In this document: in pieces, positions 44,227 through 55,000 of the stretch
Numbering within the stretch: position 1 is the first letter of the stretch
Layout of the letters: each line of letters starts with the position of its first letter
NCBI RefSeq assembly: GCF_001039355.2
Contig: NW_019775891.1
Coordinates: 351,559 to 415,558 of the forward strand
Direction of reading: 5' to 3'
From: Lingula anatina
Taxonomy: Eukaryota; Brachiopoda; Lingulata; Lingulida; Lingulidae
DNA length: 64,000 bases
Made by a program: the position numbers and the translations under genes
The notes under the pieces: model-generated
The model's database searches: none
The model's input: only the letters and a program-made list of their open reading frames with translations
What the model was told of the DNA's origin: nothing

Positions 44227-46849
44227 CGCATGTATGCCTACATTAATTCTCTCTCTCTCTCTCTCTTCCAAGTTATATAATACCATTATGACAAATGAAT
44301 TACATAATCACTCCATGAGAAAAAAATGAGGAAAATAAATAATAATGGAAGCCACTTAAAACAATAAAACAAAGAATAATAAAATAAATAATAAGACACA
44401 CACAAAAAAAAGACAAAATACTCCTTTTGGAAAAAATAATAAAAAAACTAATTAATATCAGTACATGTGAAATTACATTTCATCAATTTTTAATTGACTT
44501 CTGAAGTTTAACAATACCCGAAATTAACCAGAGAAATGATAATTGAAAAGGCCACACAATAATCTGGACATTGTCATAAAACAAGATATATCATCAGCCA
44601 ATTGATCAATGTCACAGGCTGGGAGGTCATTACAAAGTCAGGTATGGTGGGAGAGGGAGGGGGGGGGGGGTCTCTCTTTCCTTGACAAGATGGTGGATGC
44701 AATGTCCAACCTTTATATTGATAGAAGAGCAAAATAAAAAAATAATAATTTGATTAATTTTCAAAAATTGGCAAAATGCATAAATCACATTTCCTAACCC
44801 AAAATTCTGGACCTGTCAGTAATAGGTTACATTAATGAAGTATCTTAAAATCAAATCTGCATCACTTGAATGTCATCATTTCAGATCCAAAATTCTTACC
44901 AAGTAATCGTACAAAATCTGGCTAGATCTTTATAGAGTTTATTGGTTAATCCTAATATAATAGGTAAATAAAGACAAATTTAAATGTTTGGTCTATTATA
45001 GATATAAAATACAGGGGCGGATTTAGGGCGTCTTCTGGGTCTTCCGGAAAACGGTCAGATTTTCAAGTTTACATTGACGGGTATCTAATTTTTTCTGTCG
45101 GAAGACAGTCAAAAATGGAGGGCAGATCAACAAAGATAAATTGGAAGACTGTCAAAAAATAACTCTGGATCCGCCCCTGAAATAATACTTTTGTATTTCG
45201 TAATGATTGATAATGACAGTAGTGTGATGAGTGTCAAATCTGTTTAACAAAGTTTAGAAACAATTAAATTATACAACTAACAATACAAGGCTTAGACGAT
45301 ATCTATGTGAATATTTCAGATTGTGCAGTCCAATTTTACTGTCCAATTAACGTAAAAAGTATAAAAACAAAAGTTCTGTATTCTTGATATTTTTATAAAT
45401 AAGGTGAAAATCACATCTGAAACTGAGCTTGTAATAAAAATCAAAATATCTAAAACACACATGCTTTATCTTTTTTCTCTATTTCTGACAATTTACAAAT
45501 AATGAACCTTAAATATGATTTATTTAAACACATTGTTTTTAGGGAAAACAAAAACTAATTGTTCCAAAAATTAATTAACAACAAAATCTGTCAATAGGTT
45601 TACACAAAATTAAATCATGATTTGAATTTGTTGTAAATTGTGCATGCTTTTTTTTTTTTTTTTTTTTTTTTGGGGGGGGGGGGGGTAGGGGGGGCTATCT
45701 TTCAAAAAGTAATATACGGCTTGTTTAAAGCATCCCTTTGTTTTTCACTTATGCTCATTGGGTGTCTTTCTTCCTTTGTTCGGAGCAGTAGCACACTAGC
45801 GAAGCGTCACCTTGGGGCTCTTCCACCAGTAAACTGCATTAGTGACATTTTATAATTCATCTTTGACATTCAGTCTAATACATAAAGTATTGCGATTGCA
45901 CATCATACCCAATTGCAAAATTACTCATTTCAGTTTTGTGACTATAAAATCTCATCACTTTACAGTGCAACCCTGGATATCTAGAGCCTCTTCTGTATGC
46001 GGAGGTTGGTTTAATAACATAATGAACTTTTGACCTGGCCTTGTCTTGATTTGGATAATGAAATAATACATGAAATCAATGCATTTCAGTCAACAATCAT
46101 CAGGGTTAATTACCTTCAATTCTGATGATACCTTGTCATTAAAGTTTGTCTTAACTATAATGTTGCACTATCTTTTTCTACTATAAAGATGCATATATGT
46201 AATTCAAGCATGATGTTAACTGAATAAATACATATATTTGTTAGCTTCTTTTAGCCTCTTCATTTAAAATTGAAAAGCACATACAGATAGACAAAACAAA
46301 AACACATACAGAATACTAAGAGAAAGAAGTCAAGAGAATACTAAAAGGTACCTTGTGTACGACCCCCTCCCCCCATATTTAATAAATTTTCCTTGATATT
46401 TTTTTCTGACTCTTTGTTCTCATCCTGTCCTAACACTCGCCATAACTCTGTTACAATCTGGGAATATTAAAATCTTAAAGATATGCTCAGGTTGCGGTTT
46501 TACAAATTTTTGCCATAACTTTGAGCACCAACTTCTGGGTTGTGTGCCAATCAAAACTTTAACTATGTCAAGTTGATTGACAGTTGGCGAGGTTAAATTT
46601 ATGGCATTTATCTGCTAAAATTATTAAAAATTATTTTTTGTTCTCAGAAACCTTCAACAAGTCCCTCATGCAAAATACTGGAGAAAAAAAGCATGTGCTT
46701 GCCAGCAGCAGACACATGCCTTGGTGCTAACGATAAATTTAATTGCCAGTGTGCTAAAGTAACTTCAAATGCTGCATATCAAATTGACAACAGAGCATGC
46801 ATGTTTTTCCCAAACCTTAAAATAGATAACAAGAACTTAAGAAACTAAA
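44227..46849. repeat. Second direct duplication, copy 2
   Basis: This is the partner of 40863-44225. It rejoins at AGATAACAAGAACTTAAGAAACTA and then continues into unique sequence. It carries the MITE at 45012 and lacks the 939-bp segment. No gene was recognised. Confidence 0.92.
45012..45179. mobile_element. 168-bp MITE with CAGGGGCGGA termini
   Basis: CAGGGGCGGATTT at the left is mirrored by GGATCCGCCCCTG at the right. AAATA flanks both sides (45007-45011 and 45180-45184), and the empty site in copy 1 (near 41650) has AAATA once. CAGGGGCGG termini resemble those of hAT-derived MITEs, though hAT elements usually make 8-bp duplications, so the superfamily is uncertain. An older copy lies at 11353. 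Confidence 0.85.
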
Positions 46850-47503
46850 AAAAATATATATATATAAATATTCAAATAGCTGTTACAATGCACAGAATAA
46901 ACATTAGTAGGTGAGTGTTGATGTGTAATCCGTTTGTGAGTAAATTAAGGAGTAAATTAAGGAGTGTCTTCTGCGAAAATTATGGACATATTTTGTAGGG
47001 ACTGTCATGAGAAACTTGAAGCGCAAATCGATTGTAGACTGCATAAAGTGCCAAAGTAATAAGTCTGAGAAGCCATGTTGAATACGAATCAAAATACTCA
47101 CCTTACTCTGTCTTCACTGAAAGGGCTTCAAACTTTGGGATAGTCTCAGAAGACAACTCAATAGATCTGCAGGATGGTCGGGAACCCTGAAGCTTGAAAT
47201 ATTATGCTTTATTATTAAAATTCACATTAATTTTTTAGGTTCTCCCGGCCTTTAATTTGCCCGATTTACCATATACCCAAGCCCTGTCCCATCATGCAGT
47301 GCGAACACTTAGATCAACTGAGATTCTTTATAGCCTAACCTATTGGACTGCTTTTTGGGCCCTTCCTATGACATATATGATCAATAAAAGCAAATTATAT
47401 TTCCATTAAATAAAGTAATGTGTAATATTCATCAAACAAAATCTAGTCTAGACGAGGCTGTAAAAACTGTGGTAAGATTATGACGTAACAGAAGCGGCAT
47501 CTG

Positions 47504-47526
47504 AGGTCAAAGGTAAAACTAGGTCA
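47504..47526 (+). promoter_or_regulatory. Candidate nuclear-receptor response element (DR1 plus DR4)
   Basis: AGGTCA, one base, AGGTAA, four bases, AGGTCA, all in one direction. DR1 and DR4 spacings are the classical sites for RXR homodimers or RXR with partner receptors. It lies between RXR and the WD40 gene, about 1.1 kb upstream of the WD40 start codon. Three half-sites could occur by chance; function is inference. Confidence 0.35.
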
Positions 47527-47987
47527 CCAAACCACAACAAACCTTGTAATAAGGTAAGGGATGTCTTTTGAGGTAATATTTACAAATATGAGGACGCCTT
47601 AACACAACTACATAGCCTGAAAAGTTATTTTTACCGGGACTTTTTCACAAGATCTAATTTTGTTGGCTTGGAAAATGCACTGGTGCAAAACTCGAGAAAA
47701 GGCTATGATTTCCAAGTTTTTGTCTTTTCCAAATTTTTACTCGATTCGATATAAATGCATCTAGTACAATTACAAATAATCTTTTAAATAATCAGGGTTG
47801 ATTTTTATATTTGCCTGTTTGTTAAATAGAAAAAGAAAAGAAAGAAAAGAAAGAAAATAAGAAAAATCTAACGAAAGCGATTGCTTCCAAAAATTGCGCT
47901 TATCAACTACTGAGCGCCATAGCGTTATTTCGGCATTGTTTCCATGTTCTTGTTTTCTTTCTTTCTATCTTTGTTTACCACTACTTC

Positions 47988-47988
<1 letters not shown>

Positions 47989-48033
<45 letters not shown>
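47989..48033. repeat. (ATT)n microsatellite
   Basis: Fifteen uninterrupted ATT units, followed 102 bases later by the reverse-complement motif (AAT)n. Confidence 0.95.
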
Positions 48034-48134
48034 GACAATTCAGCATGTGAAATGCACCTCTATATTGGGTTTGGGTGTATAAAAGTCGTTGAGACTGATG
48101 GATACGGACAAACAGGTTGATGGACGAACAAAAG

Positions 48135-48135
<1 letters not shown>

Positions 48136-48184
<49 letters not shown>
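48136..48184. repeat. (AAT)n microsatellite
   Basis: About sixteen AAT units. It is complementary to the preceding ATT tract, so the two can pair as a long A-T stem. Confidence 0.95.
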
Positions 48185-48186
<2 letters not shown>

Positions 48187-48616
48187 TCAAAGTTGTATTC
48201 AACTTTTTTAAACTATATGTTCACAGAACAAAAATCCACGACTGTCTCAATTTTAAATTAATTTTTAATTTTTACCATATCTTTACATTATGTAAGGAGC
48301 CTAAATGATAACGTATGTTCCGGTTAACGTATGTTCCGGGTCTTTTAATTTTTATTTTTATATTGCGTTCCGATATATTTTGTAGTGATTTAGTCAGGGT
48401 ATATTATGATTTGGGGATTCTGATGCCAGGTTGATTGGATGAAATCATAGTATTAAATGGGAGCCAAAGCACAACCCTTCCTTGCATAGCTAGGTTTTAC
48501 GTCTTTAATTGTCCAAACCACTCCTCAAAATAAAATCTCTCTCTCTCTCTCTCTAATATAGTTTCTCAGTTTGTAAAATTTTATTTCTTTTTCTCCTTCT
48601 CTTCAGTCTAAATACT

Positions 48617-48919
48617 ATGGGCAATCCAAAACTGTTAAAACACGATCACTGGGTGGAATATTGCGTTTTCGCACCTAATACAATGGGATTGGCCGTCTGC
48701 AGTGCAAACTACATTTATTTATGGGATCTGAAAGACATGTCGCAGGCAAACTGTAAGCACATCTTGGAACATGAAGACAACGTTTGGAAGTGTTGCTATA
48801 ACAACAGTGGGACAAAGCTGTGCAGCGTCACCAGCTCGGGATTATTGTATATTTGGAGCGTCCGTGTGAAAACCCCATCCCATTCCATCGTTGAGGCGCA
48901 CGCGTCAAAATGTATTCAG
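48617..48919 (+). CDS. WD40 gene, first visible coding exon (blades 1-2)
   Basis: Residues 1-101, [16 protein letters not shown] to SKCIQ, ending phase 0 at CAG|GTAAAA. The exon itself starts at 48607 after CTTCTCTTCAG. Confidence 0.85.
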
Positions 48920-50707
48920 GTAAAACTAATATTAGGTGCAGAGGCAGGAGTTAAATTGACACCAAGTAGTCTTAATTTTAACAAAAGAAATGAACCTTTA
49001 TTTCTTTTGGTGATTTTCCGTCCGTACATTTTAGTCTTACGTACCTTATTATAAGAAAATACACGTATTCCAGTTGTATATTCGTTTCTTTGAGAATGTA
49101 TATATTTTATCATTAAGATGGAATTATACAACTGTGCTACATGAAAATATAAGCACAAGTATAGGCTAGCAGAATATTTTCCTATAAATTCTAAGTTATC
49201 TTTCCTCAGGGTCTGGACGTGTCTCGACACTTGGACGTCATCGCCACGGCCGCAACAGACCAACTAGTCAAGATATTCAATTTCGATGGCCGACAACTTC
49301 TGGAATTCAAGGGACATGGGAACGTGATAGAGCACGTTGCCTTCTCTAACACAAGACTCAACTGGATCGCGAGTTGTTCCAAAGACAGAACCGTCAAACT
49401 GTGGAACGTTGGGGACCAGTTGCGCCGCGTTAACGTGCGCAGGGATCACAGGTACTTGTAGATATGGCACATTACACTGCGTTGTCCGGGTTTCCTTCCC
49501 TCGTTAATTTTTTTAACGTTCATATGTATGAATTGTATTAATTTAGAAGAGGTAGTAGTTAATGTTGTGGTATTACTAGTAACCGTTTTTTTTTTTGCAC
49601 GACTGCATTTTTTGGACAATAACCTTTTAATTTTATATTTTTGTTAAATTTATGCATTTATTTGCTTTGATGTTCAGAAACTCTTTATCTGAGTCGTATT
49701 TCACATAAAATAAGTTTTTGAAATCTTTATTTAATAATTCAGTTTCAATATCATCTTCAGATCTAGGATTCCTATAAAGAAAAACCTCTTTGGCGTAGTT
49801 GAGAAATACTTTCCCCCTCCATTGCGTACTCTTCGAGGTCATAATCACTGGGTATTCCACTGTGTCTTCTCACCGGACGACACCCTTCTAGCGTCCGCCT
49901 CCAGCGACCAGGAGGTGAGACTCTGGGACCCTCGTGAAGGGGATCTCCTCTGGGTACTCACTGGGCACACGGGAATCGTATGGTCCTGCAGCTTCCTCAG
50001 CCGCCACGCCCCCATCATCGATGTCGTCGATTCAGACTCTCCGACCAACGACAGAGCACTGGTCATAAATGCTTCCTACGAGCCTTCTGAGCAGGACGTT
50101 GCCTTGGTAACTTGTTCTAGCGATCGCAGACTTAGGTACGCATATGCGATGAATACAAAAAAAAAAAAAAAAAAAAGAATCTCATTTATATGCACCTATG
50201 ACATTGAGCGAAACGGAATGTTTATTTTATGAATCAAGATGAAAGCTAAATCTTTCCACATTGGGACAACGCCACTATAATGCTGTTGATGTTGTGAATC
50301 GGAAACAATGAAGTCTAACAATTGCATGGGTCTTCCTCTTTTTAATATTTCCATTCTATTCCTATTTAGCATACATATCTTTATTTCCTTTTTCTTTTCT
50401 TTTTTTCACCTTTTTTTAAATACGTATCTACCTTTCGTTTCTCTTGTTATATCTCTTACTCCATCCTCTCTCTTTCTTTCTTTCTCTTGCCTTCTATCCT
50501 TTCTCCTATCTACTTTCTAGGTTTTGGAGCTTGTGCACTGGTCAGATTCTTAGTGAAGTGAAGGATCCTACTAGAGAATTCGACGGCAGAGGGCAGCTCC
50601 TGACACTGGCTGTCAATAAAGATGCTTCTTACGTTGCAGTTGGATCATTTGGCGGGAACGTCACCGTCTTGGAAACGTCAAATTTTGTAACACTGAGAGC
50701 GTCTTAG
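48617..50707 (+). CDS. WD40-repeat beta-propeller protein
   Basis: Four exons join in frame (phases 0, 2, 2) to 368 residues and a TAG stop. About seven WD40 blades can be read, starting near H9, E50, K140 region, R210 and T250, with typical ends YLWDL, YIWSV, KLWNV, RLWDP and RFWSL. A non-repeat linker ([20 protein letters not shown]) sits between blades 4 and 5, and blade 6 has a roughly 25-residue insertion rich in Asp/Ser. Such proteins are scaffolds; no catalytic domain is present. I do not recognise the family: some blades recall the Apaf-1 C-terminal propeller ([11 protein letters not shown]), but no CARD or NB-ARC part is seen. A polypyrimidine tract and CAG end 10 bases before the ATG with no stop between, so an upstream exon, possibly coding, exists. 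Confidence 0.88.
49210..49451 (+). CDS. WD40 gene exon 2 (blades 3-4)
   Basis: Residues 102-181, [18 protein letters not shown] to VRRDH, with acceptor TTTCCTCAG and donor ACAG|GTACTT. A split Arg codon is completed by the next exon. Confidence 0.9.
49761..50135 (+). CDS. WD40 gene exon 3 (linker, blades 5-6)
   Basis: Residues 182-306. The acceptor ATCTTCAG at 49753-49760 was chosen because it alone restores the frame from exon 2; nearer AGs at 49798 and 49803 do not. It ends SSDRRL in phase 2 before GTACGC. Confidence 0.85.
50521..50707 (+). CDS. WD40 gene exon 4 (end of blade 6, blade 7, stop)
   Basis: Residues 307-368, RFWSLCTGQ to TLRAS and TAG. The acceptor follows a very long T/C-rich tract ending CTTTCTAG. 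Confidence 0.9.
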
Positions 50708-51962
50708 GATTCAAGACTGAAATGTCCTGTTGCACAATTATCTTTTGATTTTGTTTATATATAGAACATATCTTTTTTAGTCCATGAATACTTCTGTGCG
50801 CATTTGATTTGGCTTTTCTTATTTTCTTTTCTTTATTCTATCATTAACTCAATATACTTATGAAAGACACGCAAAGGAAAGGTACTTGTAGAAGAAAAAA
50901 AAGAGCTGTGATATTTTTGCATTTATATATTTTTAAAACAAGAATAGAAAAAAATTATCATATTTCATTTTCAAGTCTATCTACACATAAACTGCTAAAT
51001 GAAAAGCCATACTTCTGTAAGCAGTAAAATATATTTGAATATAAAACTATTAATCGTATACTCGTCTTTAGCGTTTTGAGTAAAAACTGAAAAGAAACAT
51101 GGTTTATAGGAATCTGTGTCTATTGCATGAAAACAGAGTTCCCAGGCCAACGACAGGCATATTGGAGAAAGCCCATAGAAAAATTGCTCGCAATATGGCT
51201 AAGACAAAAATAAGCTCAATATACAGTGCAAGGGATACCGATTTTTATTATTAAACATTTCTAAAAAGACGAACATGTCGACTGGAGGCACTTAGCAAGG
51301 TCTACTCGGAACAATATATACATACATAGGCTACACCGCGGCATTACCCTCTACCAGGGCGACAGATTGATTTTCCACAGATATGTCTCTAGGTAAATAG
51401 ACGGCCATTTTGGTCTGTTGACAGCAAAATAACATAATAGGACCAGTGAAAATGGTGCGATACAGAAATTGGTAGGCTACCGCTCGCTCGATTGCGAAAA
51501 GGACCCCTAAGGACCTCTCAAATTGGACCTACCAATTAAGTCAATTAACCACTGAGAAACGATGTCCCTTAAGTGTTGGATACTGGGAAAGGCGATAGCA
51601 AAATTGTTAAAGTAAGAAAAAAAAGTTGAAGAAATTTCAGGTCATTGTGAAACGACATTGCATGCCGTCATTGCGGATCATTTGCGCAATTCACTTTGCC
51701 GCACCTAAAGTCCGTGTATACAGCGCCATCTATTATCGGCAAGAATAATTGCTACGTTTCTTTTCAGAATTTGCCACACATTTAATTGGTTTCTCGAGCA
51801 AGTTATTAGAACTATAAATAAACTCATGCACACGAAATCCCCCCCCCCCCCCAAAAAAAAAAAAAAAATCAATGTGTAATCATCTATTTGTCTACTCGTC
51901 ATGTTTGGGCAATCTATATTGAAATCGAGGCCGCCGTCAATAGAATAAAAAAAAATCCCACC
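50708..51962. other. Spacer between WD40 and membrane-protein genes
   Basis: It contains the 3' UTR of the WD40 gene and the 5' flank of the next. No AATAAA was recognised close to the stop. A C-run joined to an A-run occurs at 51839-51868. The 3' end is less AT-rich just before the next start codon. Confidence 0.5.
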
Positions 51963-52035
51963 ATGGCGGACGTGAGGTCGTATATTTGCTGTTTTCTTCT
52001 GGCGTTTGTAGGTGTTGACAGTTATCTTGTTACTG
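51963..52035 (+). CDS. Membrane protein exon 1 (signal peptide)
   Basis: MADVRSYICCFLLAFVGVD to VT plus one base, donor ACTG|GTAAGT, phase 1. Confidence 0.88.
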
Positions 52036-55000
52036 GTAAGTGAATTTTTCTTGAAATGTTAGTATGCTAAGAAGGATTTTGTTTGTGTTTATCTAAATCT
52101 GGGAAGTGTTGTGGTGAATTATCGCCTCGACCTTCGAAGAAAGAAGGGGGCCATTTTGTTCTGTCTCTTTATTTATCCACCAGTCAATTGAAATCCCGGA
52201 CCAGGACCTCCGCGACAGGGCGGGGAATTTAACAACCATGCATTGTTAAAGATCTGCATTTCCCCTGTTTTCCGGGGGAAACATTTCCCCTGTTAAAGCC
52301 CCGATACTGAGGTCCCGGTGTTCTGTAGAACTTCGATCTTTATAAATAAAAAAGGTATAAACATGTCCTGTGTGTGTAAACATCAGCATGTATAAGTTAA
52401 TGCCTGCACTATCGGATTGAAGAGCATTTAATTATAAAAGTCCTGACCCAGTTGTCAGTGCTTTTTAGTCGTCAAGGTGCTCTAGCGAGTAAAAGTATGT
52501 CATGCACTGATGTAAGTCTTGCCTTGAACAGGAAATCTTTAGCCTCCTTGTGAAATTAAGGGGTTTATATAATTGTTTATACTGTTCAAAGTTAATTTCC
52601 CTGCTAACTGTCATGGCTATCTTAAGGCTTGGGTTAAATTTGGTTAAATTCCTCATCCACCTATGGAATCATGCTGTTAAATCGGCATAAAATCCCCCTC
52701 TTGGACGCATTTAATGCCAGTTGAGGAGACAGGTTTTAATTGACTGGTGCATTAGTATCACTTAACTTAAACTTAGAAGGCATCTGTTTACTTTCAGAAG
52801 ACTGATGAACATTTATTTTTTTAAGTTCAATTGAGAATTCCTTACATGAGCAATTATTGATATGTTTTCTCTCTTTTTCATTTCTCAGGCCAGAAGAAAG
52901 CTGAGACAGTATATCAAGTGGACCAGTGTGGTAAAACCATCAACTTCAACAACAGTATAATCCTTAAGCTTAAAGGCTCAGGAGGAAATGCCATGAGTGA
53001 CAGGTATAAAATAAAAAAAAAACTTTCCCAGAGATAATATTTTTTCTATTCAAAATAGTGATATGATATTTTTGATAGTTTTTTTCCTTTGATCATTCTC
53101 AGAGAGAGTTACTGGACATAAAAAATTGAAAGAAACAGGTAGTGGAAATTCAGTAAGTTGGCATTTTTATGTTTTACCATCAATTACAGTTGAAATTGAT
53201 TACATATGAGATTATTATAAACATTATGTTTTTCCCCCTAGGATAACCTGTTTAGTTCATCTCCGTAGTCAGGAGCCTGGTGTGAAACTCCTGGTGCACT
53301 GGGAACTGCCATTTGACATGGCCATCGACCTTCAGTTTCCTCTCTCCTTCGATGTCTCCAATTATCAGAGTAAACGCAGAGGTTCCGATGGGTAAGTTTT
53401 GTCATACAACAGAGGCAAGTCTTCAAGAGAGTGAAGACACCCCCCCCCCCCCCCCCCCAAACTTCTGGCTCCAGTTTCACAAAAAAATTTGTCAGTTTTC
53501 TGGCTTAGTTGACTAGGATTTCCATGAGAGTGCTGTTACACTGCTCCTGATAGGGTAAGATGTGCCCATGTAACCTTGGTAATTAAGTTCTTAGGCAGGG
53601 GACCTGACTTAAGTTATTTTTGCGTGTGAAACTGGGGCCTGGACTCTTTGTCTAGATGCAAGTTAGGCTGACTATAAAATAAAGAAGATCAGTTTTGTTA
53701 TCGCGTCACTTGCTAAGATTTTATAAGTGAAGACAATTGTTGAAAAGCTGCAAAGCCACAGAATATTTCTACATTTTATTGTGATATTTTTAGCCTGGCA
53801 GTCAGAAGTGGCCGGTCGGGATCTCCTACGTCATATGGCCGCATATATGGTGTGAAGAAGGAAGTGACTGGCTACGACATGAGCAGTGATGCCATTGTGA
53901 CCTCCATCAAAGAGCTGTACCCAATGTTTGGAAGTCGACTGACGGACAGGACAATATCAGAGTCAGGGGTCACATTTGACTATAAAGGGATACCGGAGAA
54001 GGATGAGTTCCATGCTGTTATTACAGCTTTCCGAGGTGAGGCCATCATATAGCACCTAATTTATTGGTTACCAACAGTTTGTAGAATTACCCCTGCCTCC
54101 TGCTCCCAACATTTTTTGATACAGTTGGACAAATTTGGAAATCATAAACATTCAATCTTTCCAATTTGGAATGCCTGAAAACGTAAGGAAAGCCTACTGA
54201 TTCAGAAGTCCAAAGCAAGATTTTCTAAAGATTGGGAGTATTTTTGTTGTTGTTGTGAAGAGAAACTTTTTATGTGTCATTTTTCTTTAATCTTTCCTTA
54301 GATGACGTGGCAGCTGGAGATTGCACCGCAGCCAACAAGAGGTTCCTGTGTGAGGGCACTAACATGTGTATATCCACTGAACTGGTGTGTAATGGCCAGA
54401 ATAACTGTAAGGGAAACAATACCAGCGATGAGCCAAGTAGCTTTTCCCAGTGTGCACGACTGCTTGGACGAAGTAAGACTCGTTTTCCATTTCACTTGCT
54501 ATTTCATTTCTCTAGTGGGTTTAATATTAATTTAGGGTTTTTTTTTTTTTTTATTAGAATATATTAGTGTTCATTTCAGGGCTTTTCCCAGGATTTGGGA
54601 TACAGGGAGTTCAGTATGTGAATCTGTCATTTGTTCATAAATGAACAGTGAGTCCTATCCAAACGCTATGAGAAAGACCTTGATTCAATCTGTAACTTAT
54701 TTCTTTATTTATTTTAAAGAGATTGTGTGATTCATGTTTCCAATATTTATTGTCAAATAGGATTCCTTTTGAGAAGAAATATATCCCAAAACTTATTTTC
54801 CTTATAGGGTGTGAAGCTGACTGTCTGAATGGTGGAACTTGTGAGTTCAATTGGAAAGGGGAAGCCACATGTAAATGCAGTATTGAGTACTCTGGAAGTA
54901 GATGCCAGAATGTTGGTAAGCAACCAGAGAGCATGTAAAAGGGTTTCCGTGGTAACAACATTGGGCTTGAAGGTGATACAGGAATGTCTGGAAATACTAC

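Larger units (their letters stand above)
46850..48606. other. Unique spacer upstream of the WD40 gene
   Basis: No gene was seen. It holds a half-site cluster (47504-47526), an AAAG/AAAAG-rich stretch near 47828, the ATT/AAT microsatellite pair, and a doubled AACGTATGTTCCGG at about 48310-48340. Upstream exons of the WD40 gene could lie here but are not recognisable. Confidence 0.5.
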
